64,000 nucleotides of DNA from [Muricauda] lutisoli (nom. illeg.) (lineage in GTDB: Bacteria > Bacteroidota > Bacteroidia > Flavobacteriales > Flavobacteriaceae), in contig NZ_JAFLND010000001.1 of NCBI RefSeq assembly GCF_017313105.1, forward strand, positions 434,001 to 498,000, in the 5' to 3' direction. A model generated the notes under the pieces. That model searched no databases and had not been told where the DNA came from. It saw only the letters and a list, made by a program, of their open reading frames with translations. The translations under genes and the position numbers were made by a program. Below, piece after piece: positions 1 to 7,717 of this stretch. Position 1 is the first letter of the stretch. Every line of letters begins with the position of its first letter.

Positions 1-28
1 AAACCATTACCATCAACTCCAAATTCAG

Positions 29-82
29 CGAGGTGGTTCTAAAGAACTAGTCTTGTTGCACCAGTCCCAAGGAACCACCTCG
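29..82. repeat. 11-bp inverted repeat at window edge
   Basis: The arm cgaggtggttc (29-39) is repeated exactly as its reverse complement at 72-82, with about 32 nt between. It lies between the window edge and the 3' end of msrA. Two plus-strand frames are open from the edge, one to a stop at 48-50 and one to a stop at 116-118. Either could be the tail of an upstream gene, and I cannot choose. There is no T-run after the right arm, so a classical terminator is not supported. Confidence 0.4.
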
Positions 83-134
83 AACCTATTGGTCTATATA
101 ACTCTTCAACGACCGTAATCCACCAAGTCATTTA

Positions 135-821
135 TCAGTGAGCATCTTCTTTAAGGTAGGATTTAAAGTTTTCTTTGAAACGATTTAGTCTCGGAATCGA
201 AACATTTCTGATATAACTGTTGTTGGGATTTCGCTTTTCGTAGTCCTGATGGTATCCTTCTGCCATATAAAATTTTTCGAAAGGGGTCACCTCCGTTACT
301 ATAGCACGGTCGCCATAGGCATTCTCAGACTCGAGTAAGCTAATATAATCTTGTATAATCTTCTTCTCCTCCTCGTTTTTGTAAAAGGCGATAGATCGGT
401 ATTGGGCACCACGATCGGGTCCCTGTCGGTTAAGTGTTGTTGGATCGTGCGAACCAAAGAACACCTGCACCAATTGTCTGAAAGATATAACATTGGGGTC
501 GTAATAAACTTCCACAGCTTCCGCATGATGCGTCCTGCCATAAGAAACCTCTTCGTAGGTCGGATTTTTTTCCGAACCACCTGAATAACCCGAATAAACT
601 TCTTTAACGCCCTTAACGCTCTCAAAAATGGCTTCCACGCACCAGAAGCATCCACTGGCAAAATATGCGGTCTCATATTCTTGGAGTTGCTCTGCGCTCA
701 ATTTAGTTGCCATATGGGTTTTGGATTCTTCCTTTTGGGCCACTTCTTGCTTGTTGGATTTGTTTTTGGGTTGGCAACTTACCGATGCCAATAAGAGTAG
801 AATTAAAAATGGAGTTCTCAC
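135..821 (-). CDS. msrA: Peptide-methionine (S)-S-oxide reductase MsrA, lipoprotein
   Basis: 228 aa. MsrA reduces the S-epimer of methionine sulfoxide in oxidised proteins. The signature GCFWCVEA lies at about residues 57-64, with Cys58 as the catalytic cysteine; the family regions GGSEKNPTYEEVSYG and YHQDYE follow. The N-terminus MRTPFLILLLLASVSC is a lipoprotein signal, with the lipobox cysteine at about residue 16. The protein is therefore probably anchored in the periplasm or outer membrane rather than cytosolic, and a linker rich in Lys and Glu follows. No MsrB is fused or adjacent. The gene stands alone; two possible minus-strand -7 boxes lie at 972-987. Function is secure, location is inferred from the signal. 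Confidence 0.95.
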   Translation of the reverse strand: MRTPFLILLLLASVSCQPKNKSNKQEVAQKEESKTHMATKLSAEQLQEYETAYFASGCFWCVEAIFESVKGVKEVYSGYSGGSEKNPTYEEVSYGRTHHAEAVEVYYDPNVISFRQLVQVFFGSHDPTTLNRQGPDRGAQYRSIAFYKNEEEKKIIQDYISLLESENAYGDRAIVTEVTPFEKFYMAEGYHQDYEKRNPNNSYIRNVSIPRLNRFKENFKSYLKEDAH

Positions 822-1231
822 GATTTTTATTTTAGTTTCTTGTTTAGTAGCAATAAGATAACAACAATTACTCGGTAGGCCGTTAAAAAATGTTAATCAT
901 CCAATTTGGGTTTCAAAATACCGCTGAAGGTTATAATTGATATTTATCATTTTTAGTTGTTTTTTCCTACACAAATCTACAAAATTATAATCCTTTTCCT
1001 ACAAATAAATAATTGATCCTCAATTAGTTACAAAGGATCAAAATGATGAATGATCGATGAAATGCACATGCGTTCGGTATGTTGTTTTTAAGCTCAAAAA
1101 CGTTCGTCGAGGATAAAAAACACTTCATCCGAAAAAAAATTATTCACCGAAAGAAAAGCGTCATTGAGCGATGGAAATCGAGTTGAACTTGTTCGCGAAA
1201 GTAATTTTACATCGTAAAACAAAACAAAGAC
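822..1231. other. AT-rich intergenic region, no gene seen
   Basis: About 410 bp between divergent genes. No ORF here looks coding. Two overlapping minus-strand TAnnTTTG-like boxes (972-979 and 980-987) could serve msrA, although they are about 150 bp from its start. An 8-bp inverted repeat (ttgatcct at 1013-1020, aggatcaa at 1034-1041) might be an operator. A near-consensus plus-strand -7 box TAATTTTA (1202-1209) lies before the next gene, with TTG at 1183-1185. Confidence 0.5.
1202..1209 (+). promoter_or_regulatory. Near-consensus -7 promoter box of the small-protein pair
   Basis: TAATTTTA matches the Bacteroidota -7 box TAnnTTTG at all but the last base. It ends 22 nt before the ATG at 1232, similar to the other promoters in this window. 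A TTG at 1183-1185 could be the -33 element, with a 16-nt spacer. Confidence 0.4.
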
Positions 1232-1468
1232 ATGAAGACAATTTTCACCATTATCGCACTAACTTTTTTCGGAACTATGGCTTCTGCCCAAGATATTTCC
1301 AAAGAAATTAAAGTCGATGCTATTTCTGAAGGTGTTGAGTTGAATATCGATATCAACGATACTATCAAACAGGATACAAGAATGGTAAGGTTGTACAAGT
1401 TTAAAAACTCCCGTATTAAAAAGGAGCTTTCTTTTAAGACTAAAAAAAACAGAGCTAAATTGGCATAA
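1232..1468 (+). CDS. Small secreted protein, unknown function
   Basis: 78 aa. A signal peptide is clear (MKTIFTIIALTFFGTMASAQ, cleavage predicted near residue 20). The short mature part is acidic and beta-prone at first, then strongly basic at the C-terminus (KNSRIKKELSFKTKKNRAKLA). I do not recognise the family. The ATG follows a near-consensus promoter box. Only 2 nt separate its stop from a second tiny ORF at 1471, and a strong terminator follows at 1601, so the two form a self-contained transcription unit. Confidence 0.75.
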   Translation: MKTIFTIIALTFFGTMASAQDISKEIKVDAISEGVELNIDINDTIKQDTRMVRLYKFKNSRIKKELSFKTKKNRAKLA

Positions 1469-1470
1469 TT

Positions 1471-1575
1471 ATGATAGTGGATATTTTAGTGCCCTTCGTG
1501 TTGTTTCTTAGTGTTGCCTTTGTTTTGGCAAGTATTGCCTTTTCCTTTCGAGAAAGAAAAAGTATAGAAGTTTAA
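1471..1575 (+). CDS. 34-residue single-span membrane protein
   Basis: This ATG ORF encodes 34 residues. After MIVDI it has one hydrophobic stretch (LVPFVLFLSVAFVLASIAF) and then a basic tail with SFRERKS. It starts 2 nt after the stop of the small secreted protein and ends 25 nt before a Rho-independent terminator, so it sits fully inside that transcript. Length, hydrophobic profile and coupling support a real small membrane protein. No homology is claimed, and a chance ORF cannot be excluded. Confidence 0.5.
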   Translation: MIVDILVPFVLFLSVAFVLASIAFSFRERKSIEV

Positions 1576-1600
1576 GTTTATATTGGAATATATTAGGACA

Positions 1601-1627
1601 GGTCGGTGTTGAGCCGGCCTTTTTTTT
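1601..1627 (+). terminator. Rho-independent terminator
   Basis: Stem ggtcgg (1601-1606) pairs with ccggcc (1614-1619), with one G-U pair and a 7-nt loop, followed by eight T. It closes the two-gene small-protein unit. Confidence 0.85.
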
Positions 1628-1629
1628 AT

Positions 1630-2850
1630 CTATGAGTCCACAGAGTTGAATTCTTCAATGACCTCTTCGAACTCGATACAGTAGTGGGTGCCCTTCTTTG
1701 AATAGTCTCGACTAATAGATCCCCTAAGTTGGCGAGCTAGGTTATAAATAAGCTTTAATCCCAAAGAATTGGAGGTTTTTGGGTTTATTTCCTCCGAATA
1801 TCCAACACCATTGTCGCCTAAATACATTTTGTAACGGTTTTCATCTAATTTTTCTACCGAGATATGTACTTCTCCATCGTTACCTTCTGTGATGCCATAT
1901 TTTAAGGCATTGGTAATGGTTTCATTAATAATCAAGCCCAAAGGGATTACGGTGTCTATACTTAGCTTGTAATCGGCTATGTCCAAATTCACCTTAACAT
2001 TACGATTGCTTCCTTTTACAGAACGTACCAAATAATCACAAAGTTCTTTTACGTAGGGCTCCAGTTCTATTTTTGAAAGGTAATCATCCCGTTTATACAA
2101 CATTTCGTGTACCATTGCCATTGAAACAACACGGTTTTGGCTGCTTTTTATGATACTGCTGATTTTGCTGTCGTCAATAGCTCTGGACTGCAGGCTTAAA
2201 AGGCTGGAAACGGTCTGGAGATTATTTTTCACCCTGTGGTGAACTTCTTTTAAAAGTGTTTCTTTCTCTTCGATGCGCTCTTGAATCTCGTTGCGGGATT
2301 TGTATAGTCTATGGTGTGCCCTTAGAAGATTCTTGCCAAAAACACCGCCAAGAAGATACACGGCGAAAACTATACTCAAATAGGCAAACCAATTTCTGGA
2401 CTCCAATGGTACCGTATTCTCGGATATTCTGAAATCACCAGTGTCATAAAGGAAGAGAAGCGTGAGAATCGCCAAATTTATAATAAGGTATAATTGACCA
2501 AAAACCTTCGTCGTTACATATCCTGCAAAAACAATTATGGCCAAAACAAAAATAAAGGGACTTTCTATGCCGCCACTGTAAATGGTTATAATTATGGCAC
2601 CTATCATGGATAGGATGGAGGTTAGATTATAAGTGAGTGTTAACTTATGGTGCTTTTGATAAAGCAATGTATTCAATAGGTTTAGGATTGCATATCCTAT
2701 AAAGGTGTAGGTGATTATTCCTTTTATATCCAAAAAGAAAAAACATACCAATCCAAAAATGGCAGCAAAGAAGGATGAATTGTAATTAACCTTCAGTATC
2801 AAATCAATCTTGTCTTGTAACCGATATTTATCCTTAACAGGAATATTCAT
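1630..2850 (-). CDS. Membrane histidine kinase (HisKA_2 / HATPase)
   Basis: 406 aa. The N-terminal half has about six hydrophobic segments (residues about 25-175) forming a membrane sensor. A short coiled stretch (about 180-200) leads to the HisKA_2 motif EVHHRVKNNLQ, with phospho-acceptor His at about 205. The HATPase domain follows: N-box NETITNALKYG (about 309-319), G-box LGDNGVGYSEE and SLGLKLI. Kinases of this type phosphorylate a separate response regulator. None is encoded next to it, so it is an orphan and its stimulus is unknown. Upstream is SecA, whose transcript ends in a terminator before this gene. Confidence 0.88.
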   Translation of the reverse strand: MNIPVKDKYRLQDKIDLILKVNYNSSFFAAIFGLVCFFFLDIKGIITYTFIGYAILNLLNTLLYQKHHKLTLTYNLTSILSMIGAIIITIYSGGIESPFIFVLAIIVFAGYVTTKVFGQLYLIINLAILTLLFLYDTGDFRISENTVPLESRNWFAYLSIVFAVYLLGGVFGKNLLRAHHRLYKSRNEIQERIEEKETLLKEVHHRVKNNLQTVSSLLSLQSRAIDDSKISSIIKSSQNRVVSMAMVHEMLYKRDDYLSKIELEPYVKELCDYLVRSVKGSNRNVKVNLDIADYKLSIDTVIPLGLIINETITNALKYGITEGNDGEVHISVEKLDENRYKMYLGDNGVGYSEEINPKTSNSLGLKLIYNLARQLRGSISRDYSKKGTHYCIEFEEVIEEFNSVDS

Positions 2851-2954
2851 ATACTGCGCTGATTGTTAACTTTCTTACGACCTTGGGTTGATTTGGGTGT
2901 GGCAAGAAAGTTTGCATGGGGTGTTTAATAGTGTAAATCTAACTATGTTTTTGA

Positions 2955-2990
2955 TATAAAAAAAGTGGCAGCTTTAATAACTGCCACTTT
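2955..2990 (-). terminator. Rho-independent terminator of secA
   Basis: On the minus strand, 10-bp arms (plus-strand aaagtggcag at 2962-2971 and ctgccacttt at 2981-2990) enclose a 9-nt loop and are followed by a T-rich run (plus-strand A run at 2958-2964). It lies 23 nt beyond the secA stop and separates secA from the histidine kinase gene. Confidence 0.88.
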
Positions 2991-3012
2991 GTAGGTTTTG
3001 TTTATGTTGGTT

Positions 3013-6000
3013 TTAGTCATTCACTAAAACCCACTCTCCTTTATCTATCAAGGGCTCCGCCTGCTTGTATTTTACGGTTTTGCTTTCGCCGGACATCACA
3101 TTTTTGATGGTCACCCTTTCGTTTCTGCCAATTTTTGGCTTTTCGCGAACAATGGTTTCGGTTACTTGTGGACGTTGTCCTTGTGTTTGACCAGCAGCTC
3201 TGTTCTGAGCGGCCAATTCGTCGCTGTTCGGAATTTCCTCTTTTGAGGTCTGGATATTTTCCTTTGGTCTGCGAACGTTTCTGGCTTCTTGAATTTGAGC
3301 GGTATTTTCGGAAGGCAATTCTCCTTTGAAAAGGAAGGATATCACTTCACGGTTTACCTTGTCCATCATCTCCTTGAAAAGCTCAAAAGCCTCGAACTTA
3401 TAGATCAATAATGGATCTTTTTGTTCGTGGACGGCCAATTGCACGGACTGTTTCAATTCGTCCATTTTACGCAAGTGGGTTTTCCAAGAATCATCGATGA
3501 TGGCCAGCGTAATGTTTTTCTCAAAATCAGTGATCAACTGCTTACCGTCAGTATTGTAGGCCTTCTCCAAGTTGGTCACAACATTTAAGGATTTGATGCC
3601 GTCCGTAAAGGGAACTACAATGCGTTCGAACTTGTTGGACTCATCTTCGTAAACCTTTTTGATGACCTGGAAGGCAACGGTGGCACTACGTTCCATTTTT
3701 TGTTTGTAGAAGTCGTAGGCTTCATCGTTGATTTTATTGGCGATTTGTTGGAAGCTCATTTTCTTGAAATCCTCTTCACTGATCGGTGAAGTAATGGAGA
3801 AATATTTGATGAGCTCGAACTCAAAGTTCTTGTAATCATCTGCCATTTTGTTGGTCTCCGCGATAGTTTCACAAGTATCGTAGATCATATTGGCGATGTC
3901 CACTTTTAAGCGTTCACCCTCCAATGCGTGTCTTCTTCTCTTGTAGATCACTTCACGTTGGGCGTTCATTACGTCATCGTATTCCAACAAACGTTTACGG
4001 ATACCAAAGTTGTTCTCCTCCACTTTTTTCTGGGCACGTTCGATGGACTTGGTCATCATGGAGTGTTGGATCACTTCACCATCTTCCAAGCCCATGCGGT
4101 CCATCATTTTGGCCACACGGTCCGATCCGAACAAACGCATCAGGTTATCTTCCAAGGAAACGTAGAACTGCGAGCTACCAGGATCTCCCTGACGTCCAGA
4201 ACGACCTCTCAACTGTCTGTCCACACGTCTGGAATCGTGGCGCTCTGTACCAATAATGGCCAAACCTCCTGCTTCTTTTACTTCTGGGGACAGTTTAATG
4301 TCGGTACCCCTACCTGCCATGTTGGTTGCAATGGTCACTACGCCACCTTTACCTGCTTCGGCTACGATATCCGCTTCTTTTTTGTGGAGTTTTGCGTTCA
4401 ATACATTATGAGGAACCTTACGGACACTCAATAGTTTGGACAGTAACTCGGAAATCTCAACGGAAGTGGTACCGATCAACACAGGTCTTCCTGCTTGCGA
4501 AAGCTTGGTAACCTCGTCGATGATGGCATTATATTTTTCCCGTTTCGTCTTGTAGATCAAATCTTGTCTGTCGTCACGGGCAATGGGTCTATTGGTTGGA
4601 ATTTCCATGACATCCAACTCATAGATTTCCCAGAACTCCCCTGCTTCCGTTACTGCTGTACCTGTCATACCGGACAGCTTATTGTACATTCTAAAGTAAT
4701 TCTGGAGTGTAATGGTCGCAAAAGTCTGGGTCATGGCCTCGATTTTTACGTTCTCCTTGGCCTCAATGGCTTGGTGGAGTCCGTCCGAGTACCTACGACC
4801 GTCCATAATACGGCCAGTTTGCTCGTCCACGATCATTACCTTGTTGTTCATTACCACATATTCCACATCTTTTTCGAAGAGTGTATATGCTTTCAACAAC
4901 TGGGTCATGGTATGGATACGCTCGCTTTTTACCGCAAAATCCTTAAAGAGCTCTTCTTTGAGCTCAGCTTCTTTTTCTATTTCAAGGTCTTGACTCTCGA
5001 TTTTAGCAATCTCACTTCCGATATCGGGCATCACAAAAAATTCTTTGTCCTGGTCTGTGGAGATATATTCCACTCCTTTATCGGTAAGCTCTATTTGATT
5101 GTTCTTTTCATCGATGACAAATAATAGGTCCTCGTCCACTTTGGGCATTTCCCTATTGTTGTCCTGCATGTAGAAGTTTTCAGTTTTCTGAAGCAATTGC
5201 TTAACGCCCTCCTCACTCAAAAACTTGATGAGTGCCTTGTTTTTTGGAAGACCGCGATGTACACGTAGTAAAAGGAAACCACCTTCTTTGGTATTCCCTT
5301 CTTTAATAAGCTTTTTGGCCTCTGCCAAAACACCTGTCAAATGCTGACGTTGTTTTTGAACAATGTTGGAGACCTGTGGTTTGAGTTCGTTGAATTCATG
5401 ACGGTCACCTTCGGGTACCGGCCCTGAAATGATCAACGGGGTACGTGCATCATCGATCAATACGGAATCCACCTCATCCACAATAGCGTAGTGGTGTGGT
5501 CGCTGTACCAAATCATCGGGAGTGTGCGCCATGTTGTCTCGCAGATAATCAAACCCGAATTCGTTGTTGGTTCCATAGGTAATATCGGCATTGTAGGCAG
5601 CTCTTCTCCCATCGGAGTTGGGTTTGTGCTTGTCAATACAATCTACAGAAAGCCCGTGGAACTCGAATATCGGGGCCATCCATGCGCTATCCCTTTTCGC
5701 CAAATAATCGTTAACCGTTACCAAGTGTGCTCCTTTGCCCACCAATGCGTTGAGATAGAGTGGAAGCGTGGCTACCAATGTTTTACCTTCACCCGTTTGC
5801 ATCTCGGCAATTTTACCTTGGTGTAGGGCTATACCACCGATGAGCTGCACATCATAGTGTACCATGTCCCAGGTGACTTCCTTTCCTGCGGCATCCCATG
5901 AGTTCTGCCAAACCGCTTTGTCACCTTCCAACGATACGTAGTCCTTATCGCCCGATAGTACTCGGTCGAATTCGCTTGCTGTAACGGTAAGGGTTTCGTT

Positions 6001-6375
6001 AGCGGCAAATCGCTTGGCGGTTTCCTTGACCACAGCAAAGGCTTCCGGCAGTATATCGTTTAATGTTTTCTCGGAAATTGTGTATGCTTCTTCGTTGAGC
6101 TTGTCGATTTCTGAGTAGATTTCCTCGTTGCGGTCAATATCATTGGAATTTTCGACCTCTGCCTTTAACTCAGCTATTTTATCGTTTACCTCTTTGCAAT
6201 CCTCAGCTATTTTGGCCTTGAACGCGGTGGTTTTTTGTCTCAGTTCGTCATGTGACAATCCTTCGAGCGCTTGTTCAAAGGATTTTATCTCTTTCACTAA
6301 AGGTTGTAGGGACTTTACATCCTTCTCCGATTTATCTCCTACGAATACCTTTAGTACGGAATTAATAAAACTCAT
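3013..6375 (-). CDS. secA: Preprotein translocase ATPase SecA
   Basis: 1120 aa, the long form usual in Bacteroidota (about 900 aa in E. coli). SecA is the cytosolic motor that pushes unfolded preproteins through SecYEG. Visible landmarks are Walker A in MQTGEGKTLVA (about 193-203), DEVD (about 300-303), MAGRGTDIKL and GRSGRQGDPG. An extra helical stretch around residues 330-480 explains part of the length. The C-terminus lacks the Cys-rich zinc finger that binds SecB in proteobacteria and instead ends in a short beta-rich module, as expected for this phylum. A minus-strand -7 box lies at 6450-6457. Confidence 0.98.
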   Translation of the reverse strand: MSFINSVLKVFVGDKSEKDVKSLQPLVKEIKSFEQALEGLSHDELRQKTTAFKAKIAEDCKEVNDKIAELKAEVENSNDIDRNEEIYSEIDKLNEEAYTISEKTLNDILPEAFAVVKETAKRFAANETLTVTASEFDRVLSGDKDYVSLEGDKAVWQNSWDAAGKEVTWDMVHYDVQLIGGIALHQGKIAEMQTGEGKTLVATLPLYLNALVGKGAHLVTVNDYLAKRDSAWMAPIFEFHGLSVDCIDKHKPNSDGRRAAYNADITYGTNNEFGFDYLRDNMAHTPDDLVQRPHHYAIVDEVDSVLIDDARTPLIISGPVPEGDRHEFNELKPQVSNIVQKQRQHLTGVLAEAKKLIKEGNTKEGGFLLLRVHRGLPKNKALIKFLSEEGVKQLLQKTENFYMQDNNREMPKVDEDLLFVIDEKNNQIELTDKGVEYISTDQDKEFFVMPDIGSEIAKIESQDLEIEKEAELKEELFKDFAVKSERIHTMTQLLKAYTLFEKDVEYVVMNNKVMIVDEQTGRIMDGRRYSDGLHQAIEAKENVKIEAMTQTFATITLQNYFRMYNKLSGMTGTAVTEAGEFWEIYELDVMEIPTNRPIARDDRQDLIYKTKREKYNAIIDEVTKLSQAGRPVLIGTTSVEISELLSKLLSVRKVPHNVLNAKLHKKEADIVAEAGKGGVVTIATNMAGRGTDIKLSPEVKEAGGLAIIGTERHDSRRVDRQLRGRSGRQGDPGSSQFYVSLEDNLMRLFGSDRVAKMMDRMGLEDGEVIQHSMMTKSIERAQKKVEENNFGIRKRLLEYDDVMNAQREVIYKRRRHALEGERLKVDIANMIYDTCETIAETNKMADDYKNFEFELIKYFSITSPISEEDFKKMSFQQIANKINDEAYDFYKQKMERSATVAFQVIKKVYEDESNKFERIVVPFTDGIKSLNVVTNLEKAYNTDGKQLITDFEKNITLAIIDDSWKTHLRKMDELKQSVQLAVHEQKDPLLIYKFEAFELFKEMMDKVNREVISFLFKGELPSENTAQIQEARNVRRPKENIQTSKEEIPNSDELAAQNRAAGQTQGQRPQVTETIVREKPKIGRNERVTIKNVMSGESKTVKYKQAEPLIDKGEWVLVND

Positions 6376-6449
6376 GAAATATTTTTTCTTATGATTGTCA
6401 AAAGCTGTTCCATTGATGGGATTACGATGGAATTCTTACGCTAGGCTGC

Positions 6450-6457
6450 CAAAATTA
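6450..6457 (-). promoter_or_regulatory. -7 promoter box upstream of secA
   Basis: Minus-strand TAATTTTG (plus caaaatta) matches TAnnTTTG. A TTTG about 15 nt upstream (plus 6473-6476) could be the -33 element, although it overlaps the upstream terminator. The box is 75 nt from the secA ATG, a longer leader than at most promoters in this window. Confidence 0.45.
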
Positions 6458-6460
6458 CAT

Positions 6461-6487
6461 AAAAAAAAGCCTCAAATGAGACTTTTT
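6461..6487 (-). terminator. Rho-independent terminator of the DUF2795 gene
   Basis: On the minus strand a 6-bp stem (plus-strand agcctc 6468-6473 and gagact 6478-6483, one G-U pair) with a 4-nt loop is followed by eight T (plus-strand A run 6461-6468). It lies 24 nt past the stop at 6511. Confidence 0.75.
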
Positions 6488-6510
6488 AACGTGGTTTGTG
6501 TTTTTCGAAT

Positions 6511-6735
6511 CTAATATTCATCCTCGTTCCAGAGATAGTCCTCTTCGGTGGGATAATCGGGCCAGATTTCTTCAATTGACTCGTATATCTCGCCTCCTTC
6601 TTCCTCCATCGATTGTAAATTTTCTACAACTTCCAACGGCGCTCCTGTTCGAATGGCGTAATCTATCAGTTCGTCTTTGGTTGCTGGCCAAGGCGCATCA
6701 CTTAAATATGAAGCTAGTTCTAAAGTCCAGTACAT
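6511..6735 (-). CDS. DUF2795 domain protein
   Basis: 74 aa, small, acidic and conserved in Flavobacteriia. The family signature is visible: a start of MYWTLELASYL, then APWPATKDELIDYAIRTGAP, then EEIWPDYPT, ending in an acidic tail. Its function is unknown. The frame extends 10 codons upstream to a TTG, but the ATG at 6735 gives the family's usual N-terminus and lies 27 nt below an excellent promoter. It is monocistronic, with its own promoter and terminator. Confidence 0.9.
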   Translation of the reverse strand: MYWTLELASYLSDAPWPATKDELIDYAIRTGAPLEVVENLQSMEEEGGEIYESIEEIWPDYPTEEDYLWNEDEY

Positions 6736-6762
6736 AGTAACGGTTTGATTTATAATTTTTTG

Positions 6763-6792
6763 CAAAAATAATTTTTAAACTCAATTTGCCAA
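6763..6792 (-). promoter_or_regulatory. Promoter of the DUF2795 gene
   Basis: Minus-strand TATTTTTG (plus 6763-6770) is a perfect TAnnTTTG -7 box. A TTG -33 element lies exactly 19 nt upstream (plus caa at 6790-6792). This is one of the best consensus promoters in the window. Confidence 0.65.
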
Positions 6793-6860
6793 GTAAAAAC
6801 TGTATTATTTAAAAATTATTTTATTGTTGGCAAAACAATTGGGTTAAAAAAGCGATTTTT

Positions 6861-7418
6861 TCAGTCCAATTTCTCTGGAATCCACTTTATCTCCTCGGCC
6901 TTCAGGTCTTTTGACAATTTACGGGCCAAAACAAACAAATAGTCCGAGAGTCGGTTAATGTATGAAAGCACGTTCTCGGGTACTGGCTCATTTTCATGTA
7001 AATAGGAAATCATACGTTCGCCACGACGGCAAACTGTTCTGGCGATATGACAGTATGACACCGTAGTGTGCCCCCCAGGCAGTATAAAATGTGTCATTTC
7101 CGGAAGTTCCTCGTTCATCTTGTCCATTTCCTGCTCCAGAAATTCAATGTCCTCGGTGCCGATGCGGGGAATTTTAAGTCTGTTGTCCTTATTGGGCTCT
7201 GTCGCCAATATGGAACCAACGGTAAAAAGCTTTTCTTGGATCAAGGTCAGGTTTTTTTTGGAATGGGCGTCCATTTCTTGATCTCGTAAAAGTCCTAGAT
7301 GGGAATTGAGTTCATCTATGGTCCCGTAACTTTCAATACGGGCGTGATGTTTGGGAACGCGGGTGCCCGTAAATAACGATGTGGTGCCCTTGTCCCCTGT
7401 TTTGGTGTATATCTTCAT
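6861..7418 (-). CDS. Cob(I)yrinic acid a,c-diamide adenosyltransferase (PduO/MMAB type)
   Basis: 185 aa. The enzyme transfers the 5'-deoxyadenosyl group of ATP to cob(I)alamin to make adenosylcobalamin. The N-terminal ATP motif MKIYTKTGDKGTTSLFTG is typical of the PduO family, and the later segments ARIESYGTIDELNSHLGLL, FILPGG and ARTVCRRGERMI also match. The longer frame begins at a TTG five codons upstream; the ATG at 7418 is preferred because it gives the canonical start. No other cobalamin genes are nearby, so it probably serves imported corrinoids. Confidence 0.93.
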   Translation of the reverse strand: MKIYTKTGDKGTTSLFTGTRVPKHHARIESYGTIDELNSHLGLLRDQEMDAHSKKNLTLIQEKLFTVGSILATEPNKDNRLKIPRIGTEDIEFLEQEMDKMNEELPEMTHFILPGGHTTVSYCHIARTVCRRGERMISYLHENEPVPENVLSYINRLSDYLFVLARKLSKDLKAEEIKWIPEKLD

Positions 7419-7538
7419 GGTGTCCGTTATCAATCTTCAATAATCAATTAACAATTACAGGTCATAGTCTTTCTTAGCATATTATAGTGTTGTTGCTAAT
7501 TGTAGCATGTCAAATGATTTTTGTCCATTGCTCATTTT
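7419..7538. other. Intergenic segment with short tandem motif
   Basis: This segment separates the small membrane gene from the adenosyltransferase gene. The octamer-like unit cattgctcattt occurs twice almost in tandem (about 7526-7550), the second copy running into the end of the upstream small ORF. No terminator or RNA fold is obvious. Confidence 0.3.
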
Positions 7539-7700
7539 TCATTGCTCATTGTTTTTATCGTGTTGGCGTTTTCCCTCCATAAATTTGCGTGACTTTCTGC
7601 GTTTTGTCGCTTTTTTGTTTCTGAACAAAATAATCAGATAAATAAGTCCCAATACAGCAAGTACGTACCAAATGGTGTTATCTGTGGCTATATTTTCCAT
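7539..7700 (-). CDS. 53-residue single-span membrane protein
   Basis: ATG at 7700, stop at 7539. After MENIATDNT comes one membrane span (IWYVLAVLGLIYLIILF) and then a strongly basic tail (RNKKATKRRKSRKF). The pattern of a short N-out segment, one helix and a positively charged cytoplasmic tail is that of a genuine small membrane protein and is unlikely by chance. It lies 17 nt downstream of the methyltransferase-like gene on the same strand, so it may be its co-transcribed partner. Function unknown. Confidence 0.6.
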   Translation of the reverse strand: MENIATDNTIWYVLAVLGLIYLIILFRNKKATKRRKSRKFMEGKRQHDKNNEQ

Positions 7701-7717
7701 ACCCTAAAATTACCGTT

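Noticed and set aside
4495..5124. 209-residue plus-strand ORF antisense to secA
   Set aside because: It lies fully within secA in the opposite frame, has no signal or family motif, and its composition follows the secA codon pattern. The same reasoning applies to the other long antisense or shifted frames, such as 25225-25740, 25085-25285 and 57045-57578.
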